DNA of 64,000 nucleotides from Toxonevra muliebris (GCA_963691655.1 OY829328.1:88788400-88852399), one strand, 5' to 3'. Positions 1 to 12,599 are shown, counted from the stretch's first letter. Made by a program: numbers and translations. The notes: generated by a model from the sequence alone, not told the origin.

Positions 1-3000
1 TCTTAGCGCTAATTATATTTTCCCATAGTACAAATAGAGATAGTTGCTCTACGTACCAACGAAATTCTTCGAATGGCTGAATCGCTCAGTATTAGAGGAG
101 ACTGGAGCTAATCACATTCAATTTTGGTCTTTTCAATATGGAACTTAAAACTTTTCAAGAAATGTAAAGAACTTCCACTTTAGCATGCATGGGAGACATA
201 GTTCTTCAAATTCAACTCCCACTTTATGCAGTATACTCGGAGTAGTCTCTTATAAAATGAGGTAACCTATCCTTTGAAGATTTATTTAATTTCTGATGTA
301 TATTATATATGTGTGTTTTTGAATTAGTGGTTGATTTCTAATGAATATCTGGCAATCCTTGTTCAATCTACTCAGCATCAAAATTATACGCAACTAAATG
401 ATTTGAATAGAAAAAGAAACCAAAAAAAAAAAAGAAAAAGAAATCCCGTTTTTGGTATGTGTGTGTGTGTATCTGTCTATGTCTGTATGTGTAGAATTAA
501 AAATTGCTCAATTGATTTTCGCATTCTAAAATTTTCTATTTCTGTATGCTCACAATCACAAAATTTTTCCAATTGTGATTTTCAATTTTTGGGGAAAATT
601 CGAAAATTCAAATGAAATGCAGCATTTTTATTCTACCCGCGCTCCAGTTTAATATTATGAGCTTGCATGATGGCAAAAACGATGATGAGAGCTAGAAAGA
701 ATGATGTTGATGTTGAGATGATGATGATTTCGTTGTGCTGTTGCTGATGCTGATGAGCGTTGTACGTTATACGTGCGCTCGCTCGTTTGCTGCTTATCAA
801 GAATTTCTGGGGCCAATTTGAATGCAAAGTTGTGAATTCTTCACACTCATTTGAATTTATGTAATTTTTTACCACAAACAGATATACTACATATACAAAT
901 AAATGTACGTATGTGTGTGTACATACACAGGTCACTGATAATTGGTGGAAATTTCAAAATTGAACTTTGATTATGCGAAAATGTAGATGAGCAGCAAAAA
1001 ATAAAAATGCACAAGTTGCAGCTGTTGGCTCTTTGTTTTTGTTTTTTTTTTGTTAGCTTTGTTTTAGCTGCAACAATTGTTGTTGCAATTGGTTTTTTCC
1101 ACACTTTTCATTAGATTGCATTCAGATGAAAATTATTTGAATGCGTAACAAAAATATCCGCAAGCATGAATTTTTTGGGCGTGTGCTAATTTTGCAGCAT
1201 ACAATTTTGCATGAATGTTGTAACCAAAATTGTGTTGTTGTTGTTGCTATTGCATTGAACTGGAACTGTGCAAAAATCGTTTTATTACTAATTTTTCATT
1301 CTAAATTTTTATGAATTATTTATTTTTCTTATTTATTTAGTAATTTTGGAATTCTCATTCATTTAATTTCTCACATTCAACAACATGTTGCATGTTTATG
1401 CGCAATATAAATTAAAAAAAAAAAATGATTGCATCAAAAACAGCTTCTTCAACTTCTTCTGCAATTTCTACTTATGTTTAAAAGTGTTTTATAAGAACAA
1501 GTGTGTGTGTATGTGTAGCATCAGCAAGATTATTGTGTTGCAATCTAATTTAATCAGCAACTACTACATACTACTTACTATTTGTCGGTGTGTATGCAAC
1601 ATTAGCAAAGAGTCACTGAGGCGTATGCGTAATTAATTTTAATGCGTGTTTTTATTGCCATTGCGTTTGTGTTTTTGTTTTTTGTTATTTTGAACGTCTT
1701 TTTATGAACTTCACACAGAAATATTAATAAAAATCACAAAAAACTTACACACAAACACAAAATTTAAAATTTTTTCGGCTTATCATTTCAATGCAGTCGC
1801 ATACATAAGTAAATATTCTATTGTGTCTTTAATTGTATGCGTTTTTGTGTTTCTCACCCTGTTTGTCTGCCTCTTTCTTTCTTTCTTTCTATCTTTATCT
1901 ATCTCTTTTGTATTTTTCTGTTTGTTTGCTTGCTTATCTGTCTGTCTGTCTAATGATTACCTCTTGCTCTTGCCACATGAATGTGCCACTAACGAATTGC
2001 CAGTTTCGTTTACATATATGCAGAAAAACACTTTAACTTCGGCGCGCACTTGTATATAGTATAAACTTTTTCTGTAACATTTACAAAAAAGGATGTAAAT
2101 ATATGTAGAGAGTAAATTATGCTACAATCGGTCATATTAGAATGGGAAGTGCTCTTCGATTACAGTGAACGTGAAGAAAATATTCGTAATGCTAAAGTTT
2201 TTACTTTGAGTGGCGATGAAAATATTGAGGAACTAGAAAGTCTCTAGTTAAAGGAAAGAAATTAGCGAGTGGCAAGAAAGTGTTGATGAACATAGCGAGT
2301 GATTATTATTAAAATGCCAAATGGTTAGAAAGTGTCGATGGAAGCAACGAACGGATGAAAAGTTATGATGAAAATAGCGAATAATGAGAAAAAGCCAAGG
2401 AAAGTATCGCAAATATCGGAAAAAATAACGAGATATTAGGCCGAAATAGACTTCCATGAGAAAAGCTGTGAGAGTCACATGCAAGTTCCAAATCCAAAAA
2501 CAACCGGTTATAGTACATTTACATGAAAAAAGAAAAATTGAACCAACTAAAAAGGAAAAAATGGGGTGCATAAAAATTTCGCACAACTCTTACGCGTTGC
2601 ATACAAAAAATCGTTTCACTGTGTACTAGGAAAGTATACAAAATTTTTCATTGCCTTTTTATTTTTGGTTGCAAAACTGGCAGACAGCATGGCATGGTGT
2701 GCTGTGGCTGCCAGAGGGAAGGTTGCAAGAATGTCTGGCTTTTGGAGTCGCTCCTCTATGCTTCTGTGTGTGTATGTGGTCGTCTTTCTTTCACTTTATT
2801 TTATTTTTTTTTGGTATTTGCTTGCGTTTTTTCCGTTTGCCAAAATTGTGCGGTCGCTGCAAATGCAACAGAACGTGATCCTCATGCATTTGGGCTTTTA
2901 ATTGTCTGTTGCTTGTGGAAAGTTTATTTTTTTATACGCTGCCACTTCCTCACTGAAATCGCAAATTGTTGCTAGTATGTAACTATACTAACAGAAAAAA

Positions 3001-5755
3001 AAAAACAGCGAACACATAAACGAATGTAAAGCCAACATAAAAGGCGTGGCTGAAAAGAAGTCAAAAAGTTACAAGCAGAAAATTACGCGTGTCTGAAAAT
3101 GTCAGACGACTGAGGTCAGGGGTGGACAAAGAAAGTAGTAATAGCTGGAATCAGAGGCAGCCAGCAGAGTTATACAATTTATCTCCTGCTTCCCTGCTTT
3201 CATTATTTTTAGGGTACAATTTGGGGTAATAAATAGCATGTGCGCACATTTTGTTTAGCATACTTTTAGAATTGCGTGTGTAAACTTTTTTGGGTGAACT
3301 TGTATCTTGTTAGAGAGGAAAAGCGCAATAAAAAATATATGTATGTATATATGTATATGGTGAGGTTTTTAAGTTTTTTCCGTTGCTTGAAATCCAATAC
3401 TTTTTGGGATATATTTTTTTATTAAAGCTGAAAAAGTTGAAGTTTTCTGAAATGGATATATTACTAAAAATGTCTCTATGCTGGGCGATGCTGAAAACTA
3501 GGCAAACAAATTGGCAAAGGGTCATCTTTCAGCCAAAACCAAATAGAGTTTAAAATTGTTTTTGAATTCTTTGTATTTAGTATTTGTTTTTTTGTATGAG
3601 TTTGTAAAATCACACCCTAAAGATTGACTAGATACACAGCACACAAAAGGTGCTTTGAACTTTGAGTTATGTTTTAGTTGTTTTTGTTTTTGTTTTCTGT
3701 TGATGTTGTACACGAGTATTTAAGCATAACTACCTTTAGGCGGTAAGCCACAAAGTAGAAATGTAAAAGCAAAATATTTTTGTTTTTTTATTTTCGTTTT
3801 GCAATTTTTAGTTTTCGTTTGTGTACTGCAACGTGAAAGTAAAAAGCATGAAATTTTGTCTAAAACCAATCAAAAACTTAAATGATTCTTATATTTTCAA
3901 AAGCATAGTTTTAGGAGATTATGTGAATTAAAGTGATTTTTATATTTTATAAATTGATATATTCAACTTGGATAATATTTTCAAAATAGAAATTGTTGAT
4001 GTTTCAGTGGCTTTAAGGTAATGAGAATCCTAAAGTATTCACAACATTGCGATTATATAATACATTAATTTACAATTTATAGTAGGATTTTATGTTTCAA
4101 AATTTCTTGTTGCTTCAAAGTATATAAAAAATTTAAATAAAAAATGCCGTGATAATTATAAATTCTTTATTCCAGAAATTAACCAGAACATTTCTAAAAA
4201 ACTTTAAATACTATTTGATTGCAACTTGTTGTTAAAGCACCTAATAGTTTGCTAAATATATATCTGCTTTCATTAAACACATACTCATCCACACTTAAAC
4301 ACAAAATACTAAAAATATTTTGTATTTTCTTATACTTCACAACAAACGTAACAAAAAAAAAAAGAAGAAATTTTTGATGATGCCACTTCAAATCAAAACA
4401 TTTTCAAGTAGGCGTGAAATTTAGTTTTACTTTCGCTCCCCTAAAAGTAGACAAAAAAGAATAATGACCAAATGACATGTGCACATGTGTGCGTCATAAG
4501 CGCATTGGGGAATAGTAAAAAAAGGTTTTGCTGTTAAATGTAAGAAAAAAAGTGGGTTAAATGTTATAGCTGCTGTTGTTATGTGAGTGACATACAATAT
4601 CCTTGTTTTTTTTTTGTATGTATATGTGTATTTTTGATTGAAGGTACTTAATGACAACTACATACATACATGAAGTGCCTAAAATGTCACTATAGCTATT
4701 GCTGTAGTAATAATAATCAGCATTTGTTTGTACTATTTGTACAAAAAAAGTTGGTTATAATAAAAAAGTATATAAATTTTGGTTCCTATTTTTCTTTTTA
4801 TTATATACATAGAGAGTTTATTGGAAATGGGTAGTGCTTGGTAAAGTGTGGCAGTGTTTGCTATCATAATTTTATAGCAACCATATGCTGCCTTGCATCT
4901 ATGTTGCTGTATATAAAAAAATACCTTTTTTTTGGCACTAGTATGTAGTTGCCACGTATTTATTTGACACGTTTCATAACAAACAAAGAAACAAACAAAC
5001 AAGGATTTAAGTGCGTTCGATTGTGTGCGAAAATATTATTTTTATGGTGTGTGTGAGCTGGGGATAAATACTTGTAGCTATAAGTTTTTAATACACGCTA
5101 ATGTTTTTGGGGGATTGTTCAAAGAGACAGAATCAATTATGAGAAATGAGCACTGAGTATCCTATCTGAGGCAGATTTCGTAACGAAATCTTTTCAACCA
5201 TGTATTACATGTTTGATATTCAAAATGCTCCGCTAGACTTCATACGATCATAGTTGTCAGCTCCACGGGTATATGGGTCTAGCGTTATACTCTTCTAATC
5301 TTTCTGCAGTAGTTTTCAATTAATTTAAAGTTGGTGATTTTGAAACTGATGTATGTATACCTTTTTAAAAATTTGCGTTGCAGCTGTAGCTAATGCCGTT
5401 CAGTTTAAATGAATGATTGCTTTTCAATACTTGTTTCATAATAATTTACCATGAAACTGAGGAATATTTGTGACAAATGTTTCCAAATGTTTCCTCATTT
5501 TATTTCAGAGAGATCAATTTTTATTGTTTATTTATGTCGTTGTCGTGTAAATGATGATGAGAGTTTTACAGCAAATATCTTACAGCCAAATAGTACTTTA
5601 GTATTTCATTGAATAAGTGTATATATTTTTATGCCATATTGCGGCATACCCTGAAAAATATTTTTGTTTTGTTTTCATACAAACAAACAAAAAGTCTCAA
5701 ATCTAATCAGCTTTCATTTGTCATTTATGAAAAATGTTATTAAGAAAATATTAAA
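1..5755. other. AT-rich non-coding region upstream of the thioesterase gene
   Basis: I see no convincing gene apart from the acidic coding-like patch listed separately at 2119-2380. The open frames here are low-complexity (runs of K, F, C, V from poly-A/T and GT tracts) and have no domain-like composition. Simple tracts include GT-rich stretches near 457-490 and 900-930 and T/C-rich DNA near 1860-1950. A short perfect hairpin lies at 5173-5191 (arms AGATTTCG and CGAAATCT, 3-nt loop). The proximal promoter of the thioesterase gene should lie in the last few hundred bases, but I cannot identify a clear TATA box or initiator. Confidence 0.6.
2119..2380 (+). pseudogene. acidic coding-like patch with degenerate repeats, possibly a decayed gene fragment
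   Basis: A 42-codon frame runs from ATG at 2119 to TAG at 2245. It is not low-complexity: it starts MLQSVILEWEVLFDYSE and ends in an acidic stretch (GDENIEELESL). Directly downstream, three related 23-24 bp units (2276-2298, 2328-2350, 2357-2380) follow the pattern GAAAGTGT-GATGAA--AGCGA. In one frame they read as ESVDEHSE-like acidic octapeptides, interrupted by stops. I do not recognise a family. This could be a remnant of an acidic repeat-containing protein, part of a transposon, or chance in purine-rich DNA. Confidence 0.25.
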
Positions 5756-7138
5756 ATGATATTGCAAAAATTGTGGCAAGCTGGCAATAGAAACTTCTTA
5801 TATCTACGGAATCTACTATTGAAAACTTCAATCAGAAAACCAATTAGTTTTGAACATGGTGATGGCAAGAAAAGAGCAAAAGATGCAGGTACAATGGACC
5901 AGGTGGTAGAGCAAATCGAGAAGCGTCTGGGCTTGGAACCAGGCTTCCAACGAGTTCCAAAATCTCGCGAGCACCTGTTAAAATACCAGCCTAAGGCCGA
6001 GGATTTACCAAAACGTACCATGCATGATTCTTTTACATCAGTTACTATTCCTTTGACCACTGATATGAAATTGCAACAAATATATGTTGCACATATGGGT
6101 CAAGTGCGTATGGGCCGCTTAATGGAGGATATGGATATGTTTGCTGTATGGGTTTGCCATGAACATATTTCGGTACCCAATCTACCAGAAAACGTTAATC
6201 TCCCATACACATTCGTAACGATTCTAGTCGATAAAATAACATTTGGCGATTTAGATAAAACGCAGGCTACTGCAGACATATGTCTGTCGGGGCACGTTTC
6301 GTGGGTGGGAAAAAGCTCGATGGAAATTGTCGTTTGGGTAGAACAAAAAATAGGGACAAATTTGCACAAGGTGACGCGTGCACTTTTTCTGATGGCTGCG
6401 CGCAATGCTACAAACACCGGTCCAGCACCTGTTAATAAAATCGAACCTGCCACAGAGGAGGAGCAAAAGATACTAGACGGTGGGGAGCAGCGCAAGAAAA
6501 TACGTGCGCTGATACAAGCAGATAATATTTTCAAAGTGAAACCAACTGAGCATGAAGCTTTGATGATGCATAAAATTTATCAACGTACTACAGATATGAA
6601 AGTTTTGCAGCTGAATAGACGCATACTGCCCGAGAATTGTAGGTGGATGTCAGACTGGATTACTGTGACCGCCTTAAGGGCTTTTCCAGAACATCGTAAT
6701 GCTCATTACAAAGTTTTCGGTGGATTTTTAATGCGACAATCTCTCGAAAATGCCTGGATTTGCTCATTTATGTATCTTAATCACCGGCCACGATTACGTA
6801 TTTGTTCTGATATTAACTTTCATATGGCAGTGAGTGTTTCGTCATTTATTAAGTTGACCTCGTACATTGTTTACTCCCAAGACATTTATTTGGAAGTAAT
6901 GACTGTGGCAGATATAATGGATGGCAGCACGGGCACTCAAATTACTTCAAATAGTTTCTATGTTACATACGAAGCCCAGAATAAAGTTCCAGAAATTCTG
7001 CCCCAATCATATCAGGAAACAATTTGGTATTTACAGGGCAGAAGGAAATTCTTGTACGCTTTGGGGGAGAAAGGTGAAAAAAGTAGTGGAGGAGGAGAAG
7101 CAGAGAAAGCATTAGGAAAAGGAGATTGCCCAGAATGA
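5756..7138 (+). CDS. acyl-CoA thioesterase 9 family protein, mitochondrial
   Basis: A single uninterrupted 460-codon frame. The product matches the animal ACOT9 family, which hydrolyses acyl-CoAs to free acid and CoA in mitochondria; D. melanogaster has several paralogues. Residues 1-30 are rich in K/R/L/N and lack acids, as in a mitochondrial presequence. The first hotdog domain spans roughly residues 88-215, including MGQVRMGRLMEDMD and the ICLSGHVSWVGKSSMEI strand region. A charged linker (about 225-285) leads to the second hotdog domain at about 295-425, with the family-typical HYKVFGGFLMRQSLENAW, HRPRLRICSDINF and TNSFYVTYEA-like segment (SNSFYVTYEA). QGRRKF follows near the end. Length is close to that of human ACOT9 (about 440). 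The Lys/Gly/Glu-rich tail (438-460) is not typical of the family. I saw no intron or frameshift; a retrocopy is possible. The start is the first ATG after upstream stops. Confidence 0.93.
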   Translation: MILQKLWQAGNRNFLYLRNLLLKTSIRKPISFEHGDGKKRAKDAGTMDQVVEQIEKRLGLEPGFQRVPKSREHLLKYQPKAEDLPKRTMHDSFTSVTIPLTTDMKLQQIYVAHMGQVRMGRLMEDMDMFAVWVCHEHISVPNLPENVNLPYTFVTILVDKITFGDLDKTQATADICLSGHVSWVGKSSMEIVVWVEQKIGTNLHKVTRALFLMAARNATNTGPAPVNKIEPATEEEQKILDGGEQRKKIRALIQADNIFKVKPTEHEALMMHKIYQRTTDMKVLQLNRRILPENCRWMSDWITVTALRAFPEHRNAHYKVFGGFLMRQSLENAWICSFMYLNHRPRLRICSDINFHMAVSVSSFIKLTSYIVYSQDIYLEVMTVADIMDGSTGTQITSNSFYVTYEAQNKVPEILPQSYQETIWYLQGRRKFLYALGEKGEKSSGGGEAEKALGKGDCPE

Positions 7139-7473
7139 AATTTTGAAATCTATGTTTTTTGAAACCTTATGATTTTTGATTCAACAGATTTGTTCGTTTT
7201 GTGCCGATAATTTTTGATTGATGACTGAAACCGTTTCTATCGTATTGTGCCGATTAGTGTCAGTTATTCATTTGTTAGAATATTTTATTTTTTCCTGCCA
7301 TTCCGATGGAGTCGTGCCACTTAAGCGTGATTTAACATTTAATCTTGTATTTGAATGTATGTTTATATTAGTTATTACATCATTGTTATTGATGTTCAAA
7401 TTAGTTTGTTTTGTGTAGTGTAGCAACTTGTTGGTGGTGGTATTTTGAAATATATGAAAGTTTCAGAAAATTA

Positions 7474-7479
7474 AATAAA
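7474..7479 (+). promoter_or_regulatory. candidate poly(A) signal of the thioesterase gene
   Basis: A canonical AATAAA lies about 335 bp after the stop codon, within TTAAATAAAATTTTG. It is the first canonical hexamer I noticed downstream. A T/GT-rich stretch follows, as expected for a downstream element. The 3' end is inferred from sequence only. Confidence 0.5.
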
Positions 7480-9486
7480 ATTTTGATTCTTTTGTCTCTT
7501 TGGTACATGTCGCCGGAAGAGTCAAACTTAAGCCCAAAACGTTCGTTTGCATATATTTTGTGTGCAAACTTAGCATTTGATTTTGTGTTAGGCTCTGAAA
7601 ATATGTGTGTGTAGTAGGATTGAGAGCAACGTGATTTATTAATAATAAGACTTCAATATTTTAATTTTTACACTGAACTCTAGCAGAAAGCCATAATTAA
7701 CCAATATTCGGAAATCATTTGTCTCTGACTTCTGTTGCTTCGATTGCATTTAATTGCGTCTGATTGTTTCTGTCTGAATCTGACTATCTCTGGGTGGATC
7801 TGATTGCTGTTATTTGCTTTGGCTGATGTGTGATCCAGAAAAGTCTGATTCGACTAAGTTGTCGGGGTTTCAGATCTAAGCTTCATGATTAAATTTAGTT
7901 TTTAATATTTTGGAAAATATATTTCCTTATTCATAAATTCTCCATAGTTACATAAGTTATTATTTAAATAAGCGATTTATTTAAATAAGGACCTCATATA
8001 AACCAAAAGAAACCAGCAAAAAAAGGAAAACACACACACTGAAACTTAAGTTTGACCAACGAAATAAGCTTAATCTAAAAGAAACCCAAATGGATTTAGA
8101 TATCTACCAAATGTTTATGTGACCACACGCAATACAAATCTGCATGTTCATATGTGTGCATGAATATGAGCATTTTGTCCACTTTAGTAGTATGTGTGAT
8201 TTATTTTATTTTTTTCACATTTTTAGCTTGGCTTCACGTTGATTTGCTTACAAAGTATCAAACACAAATAAATCAGATAAACAAATCATATCAACTCAAA
8301 ATGTCATGTTACATACACGTAGATCCTTTGTCATAAGGAAACTTGGATTCTTGGAGTTTGCTGTAAGGGCAACGGAAGCGGCAACGAAAGTTAAGTCAAG
8401 TTTATAAAGTTATGCATACATACATATAGTATCCGTATCGCAAGGAATCTTGTTCTAAAAAAAAACCCCAAAAAAAAACACATAATGTCACAAATCTCCA
8501 TTTGTAATGGACATTGCGTGCCACACACACACATATATATGCACAAAGAATTTCATATCCCAGGACCATCACTTCATAGTCAGAATGAGACAATAATATG
8601 CACAGTTGCCCCATATGAAAAAGTTGTGGCACAAAAACAAAAAAAAAGTTAAGAAGAAAAATGTTGCTTTCTTCTGGAATTTTTGCTTTTTTATACTAAC
8701 TATGTATACCATAATAATAATATAATAAAGTTTTGGTTCATATTTATTGTTGGGATTAAGTGTAAATATGCGCACAATTTACTGCTGGATACAACATATT
8801 TTATTGCTTTATATAGCTGCCAATAAGAAATATTTATTCAGCAGTAGATGGTACAGATCAACTAGAAAGTTATGTAAGCAATTTCATTTTAAATTCGTTT
8901 AACATTTTGATTTTCAATATTTTTAAAGAATTTTTGAAAGACCTTTTTGTCTCACTTATTTAAATCTTGATGCATTATATCTCAACAACTGTCAGAGTTA
9001 CCATTATTTATTTTCAATCACTTTCTTAATTCTTTCCACAAAGATTTTCAAATATTTTTTCCTGAATTAAAATATTTCTATTGTATATGAAAAGCTTCTT
9101 ATCTGACGAACTAAAAAAATTCCAAAATAAGAAAAACTAAATTTTTCTTCCCAAATATTTAAAGAGGAGAAATTCAATTTCTTAATTAAATTTTCGTTAT
9201 TCAGAAAAAATGTATGTATTCTCAAAATAAAATATTCAATCAACAACCGTTTATTTCCAATAATTTAAGAAAACCTGCAGTTTTCAATTAAAATTTTAAA
9301 GATTGGGAACATAAAAATATGCCATCAGTCAAATCAAAAAGAAGAGATTACATTCTTTCAACCATTCATCAATATTTTGAGAAAATCTAATGCCAATAAT
9401 GTGAGATAGTTTTCCTGGCAACTGATCACAGTTTTTTTCTGCATATTTTGAATTGAATTAAAGAATAATTGAGGCAAACGTTGCTG
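7480..9486. other. non-coding AT-rich DNA
   Basis: I see no gene. Open frames are short and compositionally biased. Around 7730-7830 there is a degenerate series of short units based on TCTGATTG / TCTGACT (for example TCTGACTTCTG, GTCTGATTG, TCTGAATCTGACT, GGATCTGATTG), which looks like an old tandem expansion. Poly-A and CA tracts lie near 8460-8540. Confidence 0.6.
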
Positions 9487-9487
9487 A

Positions 9488-9601
9488 CCTGGTTTTCATT
9501 ATATCAAATTCAATCAAATTTGCCAACATGTTGGCAATTTCATATAGGAAATTCTCTCTTTTTTTCTCTTTGATATGGAATATGGCATAGTGAAAACCAG
9601 G
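9488..9601. repeat. short inverted-repeat element with a perfect central palindrome
   Basis: The arms CCTGGTTTTCATTAT (9488-9502) and ATAGTGAAAACCAGG (9587-9601) are inverted repeats matching at 14 of 15 positions. They enclose about 84 bp. Inside, TTGCCAACATGTTGGCAA (about 9520-9537) is a perfect 18-bp palindrome. I see no target-site duplication, so it could be a degraded MITE or a structured non-coding site. Confidence 0.45.
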
Positions 9602-9605
9602 CATA

Positions 9606-12330
9606 AGTTATTAAGTATAATGAGCAAGTAGAATATACTTATTTTAAGAAATATTCAGTAAAATACTTACAGCAATGAAAAAAGCTTTCAAAGACAACAT
9701 TTTTTCAGCTGAAGTTAATCCAATAAAATTTTTAGAAAATTCACCAAAGTAAAACACTGAATTGTGTTGAGTTCTTAATATTTCACTTTAAAAGCCAAAC
9801 ACAAAAATTCAGCACAAAAGTACACAAAAAAATGTAAAATATCCTTTATTGTTGAAAGAGTATTTCAAAAATTATTTAACACTTCCGTAATTTTTAGTTT
9901 TAATTAACTTTTTTTTATGATTTATTTTCAATTTCCGTTAATTTTTATTTTTTTTTAAACTAAATTAAAATCTTTTTAAAGACACTGCCAAATTCGCATG
10001 TTATAAGTTAACAATCGATCGTTTTGAATTAGGTTTAAACAATGCGATGCAACGCTTTTTATAACAAACAATTCCTTACGTACAAAGCCGCGTTGCCAAC
10101 AACATTGTGCCATTTTACGTACCTATTTTGGTGGTAGTGTGAACATACACAGCTTCCAAACAAAGTAACAGAAACAGTTAACTAAACTACAACAACATAA
10201 ACTGTCTCAGTTGTGCTCTTTTCTATTTTCAAATACAATTACAAATGCACACACATACACTCAAACATTTTGATCTTCTAGATCATCTTCATTCGGCGAG
10301 ACTGGCTCAACTTTGCGCGACACTAACAACAACAATGGTTACTGCTGTTGAGCGCCAACACTTTTTAGAATATGAAACATTTTTGCAGTGTTGCCAACTA
10401 CTGCGAAATATTATGCACGATCACTGCCACAACGAGCGTGACTCTCATTGCTGCTCATTTGTGAGAGGGAATTCAAAAATACAAATAAAAAACATTAAAA
10501 ATAACAACAAAAGAATTGTTTATACTAAATAGATTTATACTTTTCTTCAATCTCATCATCATCATCAGCAGCAGCATCAGCTTCAAATGATCATCGTCAT
10601 CATGCTCAGGTTTATTTGTCTATTGCTCTTCCAGTATGTATGTTGCTTGCTGCGGCTGTTCTGTTTTTTTTTTTGCAAATGAAATTGAAAGTATGCGATC
10701 GACATTCCTCGTAGTAGTACTGCTTCATCACTACGATCATCATCATCGTATCTTCATGTACATCATCATCATGCTCATTATTATTTAAAAATGTATTGTT
10801 TGGTATTGCTACACCAACACCGACACCAACACCAACAACATCAGCAACAGCCATCAAACAATAGTTCAAGTGCTCTCATGCATGTTGTTGGTTACTTGTT
10901 CGTAGTTTATTTTTGGATGATTTTGTGTCTCACCATTTTTTTGTTTTATTTTGCAGCGTTAATATTTCGTTGCATCCATAAAATTACTTTGAAATATTTA
11001 CTCTTAATTTTATTTTTTTCTACGTTTTTAAAAAAAGTGGAAAAAGTGTTCGTCATCATCATTTGATGTAATAAAATTGTTATAAAAATAGTAGTAGTCA
11101 CGGTATCGTAGTAGCAGGTAATGCAACTTGCACATGTCTACATACGAGTACTAACATATATTCATAAATAGGTAAGTATACATGTGATTTTTAGATAGGT
11201 AGTAGGTAGTATTTATTGTATCTATCTGAAAGATGAAATGCTCTTATGCTTACTTATGTACTACTTGCACTCGTACTCACTCACATAATCATACTTCATG
11301 TGATCATCAACTATATATGTATATATTTGTTTAAGTTTTTGATCCCTCTCTGTAAAACTTTTGAAAAATACTTAGCAATTAGCTTTTTGTGGGAGTTTAG
11401 AGTATATAAATGAGATTTAAAAGTATTCGCATTTATTCACTGATATGCAATTCTTGTAATTTATTGAACTCCATTGGTTACATTACGAAAGTACCTCAGA
11501 AACATTACTCAAAATGCTAGCATTTTGTTAATATGATGAGAAGGCAGGGTAACTTTTGAGATGATCACCTCCTGGTACAGATTTATAGATGAGACTTCAA
11601 ATTGCAGACTTAATTTTCAGCCCAATATTCCAATATGTTCCATTAACTTATTTTAACGGTACTAAATGCTATGATCCAATTTTGAAAAATTTCAAAGCAT
11701 AATGTCCATATGTCTTAAGCAATATAAGTAAGAGATTTTAGTACAAAACAATTAAAAATATATCTACGCCACATCATGAGCAATATGTATTTTCTGTGAT
11801 AAAATGTAATTAATACAGTATTTTCGAAATTATTATAAGTTAAAGACAGCCAAATGGGAGAAATATGCATTTTTGTTGAGTTTTGCTTATTTTCCCAAAT
11901 GTTTTTTAACAAAAGTTTGGTCAGCTGTAATCTCTTAAAAATTTATAAGGACTTGTGAGGTTATAATTTCTACACCAAGATTTTTATTTTATATAGATAA
12001 AATTCCCATTTCAAATGCCATATTTTAATTTTACTAATTTTTGTTGATTCCAAAAAAAGTATGGCCTTTAAGTGAGGTGAAATCTAATATTTTTAAATTA
12101 TTTAAATGCTATTTTAAAGTCAGTAGATATAAAATTGTTACACAGTGATTAATTTATTAAAATTATAAATGTTATTTTGAGGAATTTTCAAAGTTCCTGG
12201 TCATTTTTTGTTATCAATTTATTTTTTATGCTCATTGAGTTTGTAATGTTTTTACGAAATCCTACTAGCTTTTCAAGTCTGATCAACTACACATTCATTG
12301 AATTTATACCCCTTCTGAATTGTTGTTATT
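9606..12330. other. non-coding DNA, partly low-complexity trinucleotide-rich
   Basis: No supportable gene. From 10080 to 10900 base composition is more balanced and contains many CAA/CAT/ATC triplet runs (10555-10600, 10730-10850), giving His/Asp/Gln-rich open frames on both strands. These frames look like artefacts of the triplet repeats. 10970-12330 is ordinary AT-rich sequence. Confidence 0.55.
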
Positions 12331-12439
12331 ATTATTTGAAGGATGGCCCTACCCAAAATACGGGCACTGCGTCCTATAAGATATATTGTACCAAAGCCCC
12401 AAATTATGAAAGAAAGAAAGGAAGAGAGAAAGAAATATA

Positions 12440-12535
12440 GGTAAGAAACCATACGCTGGCCGAGAACCGAACTCGGGTCTCCAGAGACTAGAGTCTCTGC
12501 CATTACACCACAGTGGTGATGGTTTGAACTATAGT
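12440..12535 (-). mobile_element. tRNA-derived SINE-like sequence (tRNA head)
   Basis: On the minus strand the sequence has a tRNA-like layout. GGTGTAATGGCAGAG resembles an A box / D-arm. A CAGAGAC/GTCTCTG inverted pair stands where the anticodon arm would be. CCGAG-TTCGGTT-CTCGG (12476-12460) forms a perfect 5-bp T-arm with a 7-nt loop containing the B box. There is no convincing acceptor stem, so it is unlikely to be a working tRNA. It shares the GGTGTA-GGCA core and B-box arrangement with the sequence at 41971-42036, suggesting one SINE family. Confidence 0.5.
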
Positions 12536-12599
12536 TTAACGCCGGTTCCGAAAGGCGGTGTGGCAATTTATTATTACTTGGTGGTTTTTCCATAGGCTA

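Noticed and set aside
331..615. 94-codon frame on plus
   Set aside because: Built from poly-A and GT tracts (KKKRKR, CVCVSVYVC). No domain or start context.
10245..11066. Overlapping His/Asp/Gln-rich frames on both strands
   Set aside because: Produced by CAA/CAT/ATC triplet runs; open on both strands at once and without a domain.
12440..12535. A functional tRNA gene
   Set aside because: The T-arm is good but there is no matching acceptor stem and the anticodon arm is irregular.
12273..12593. 106-codon frame on minus
   Set aside because: It crosses the tRNA-like SINE head and a TTTC-rich tract; the translation shows no family.
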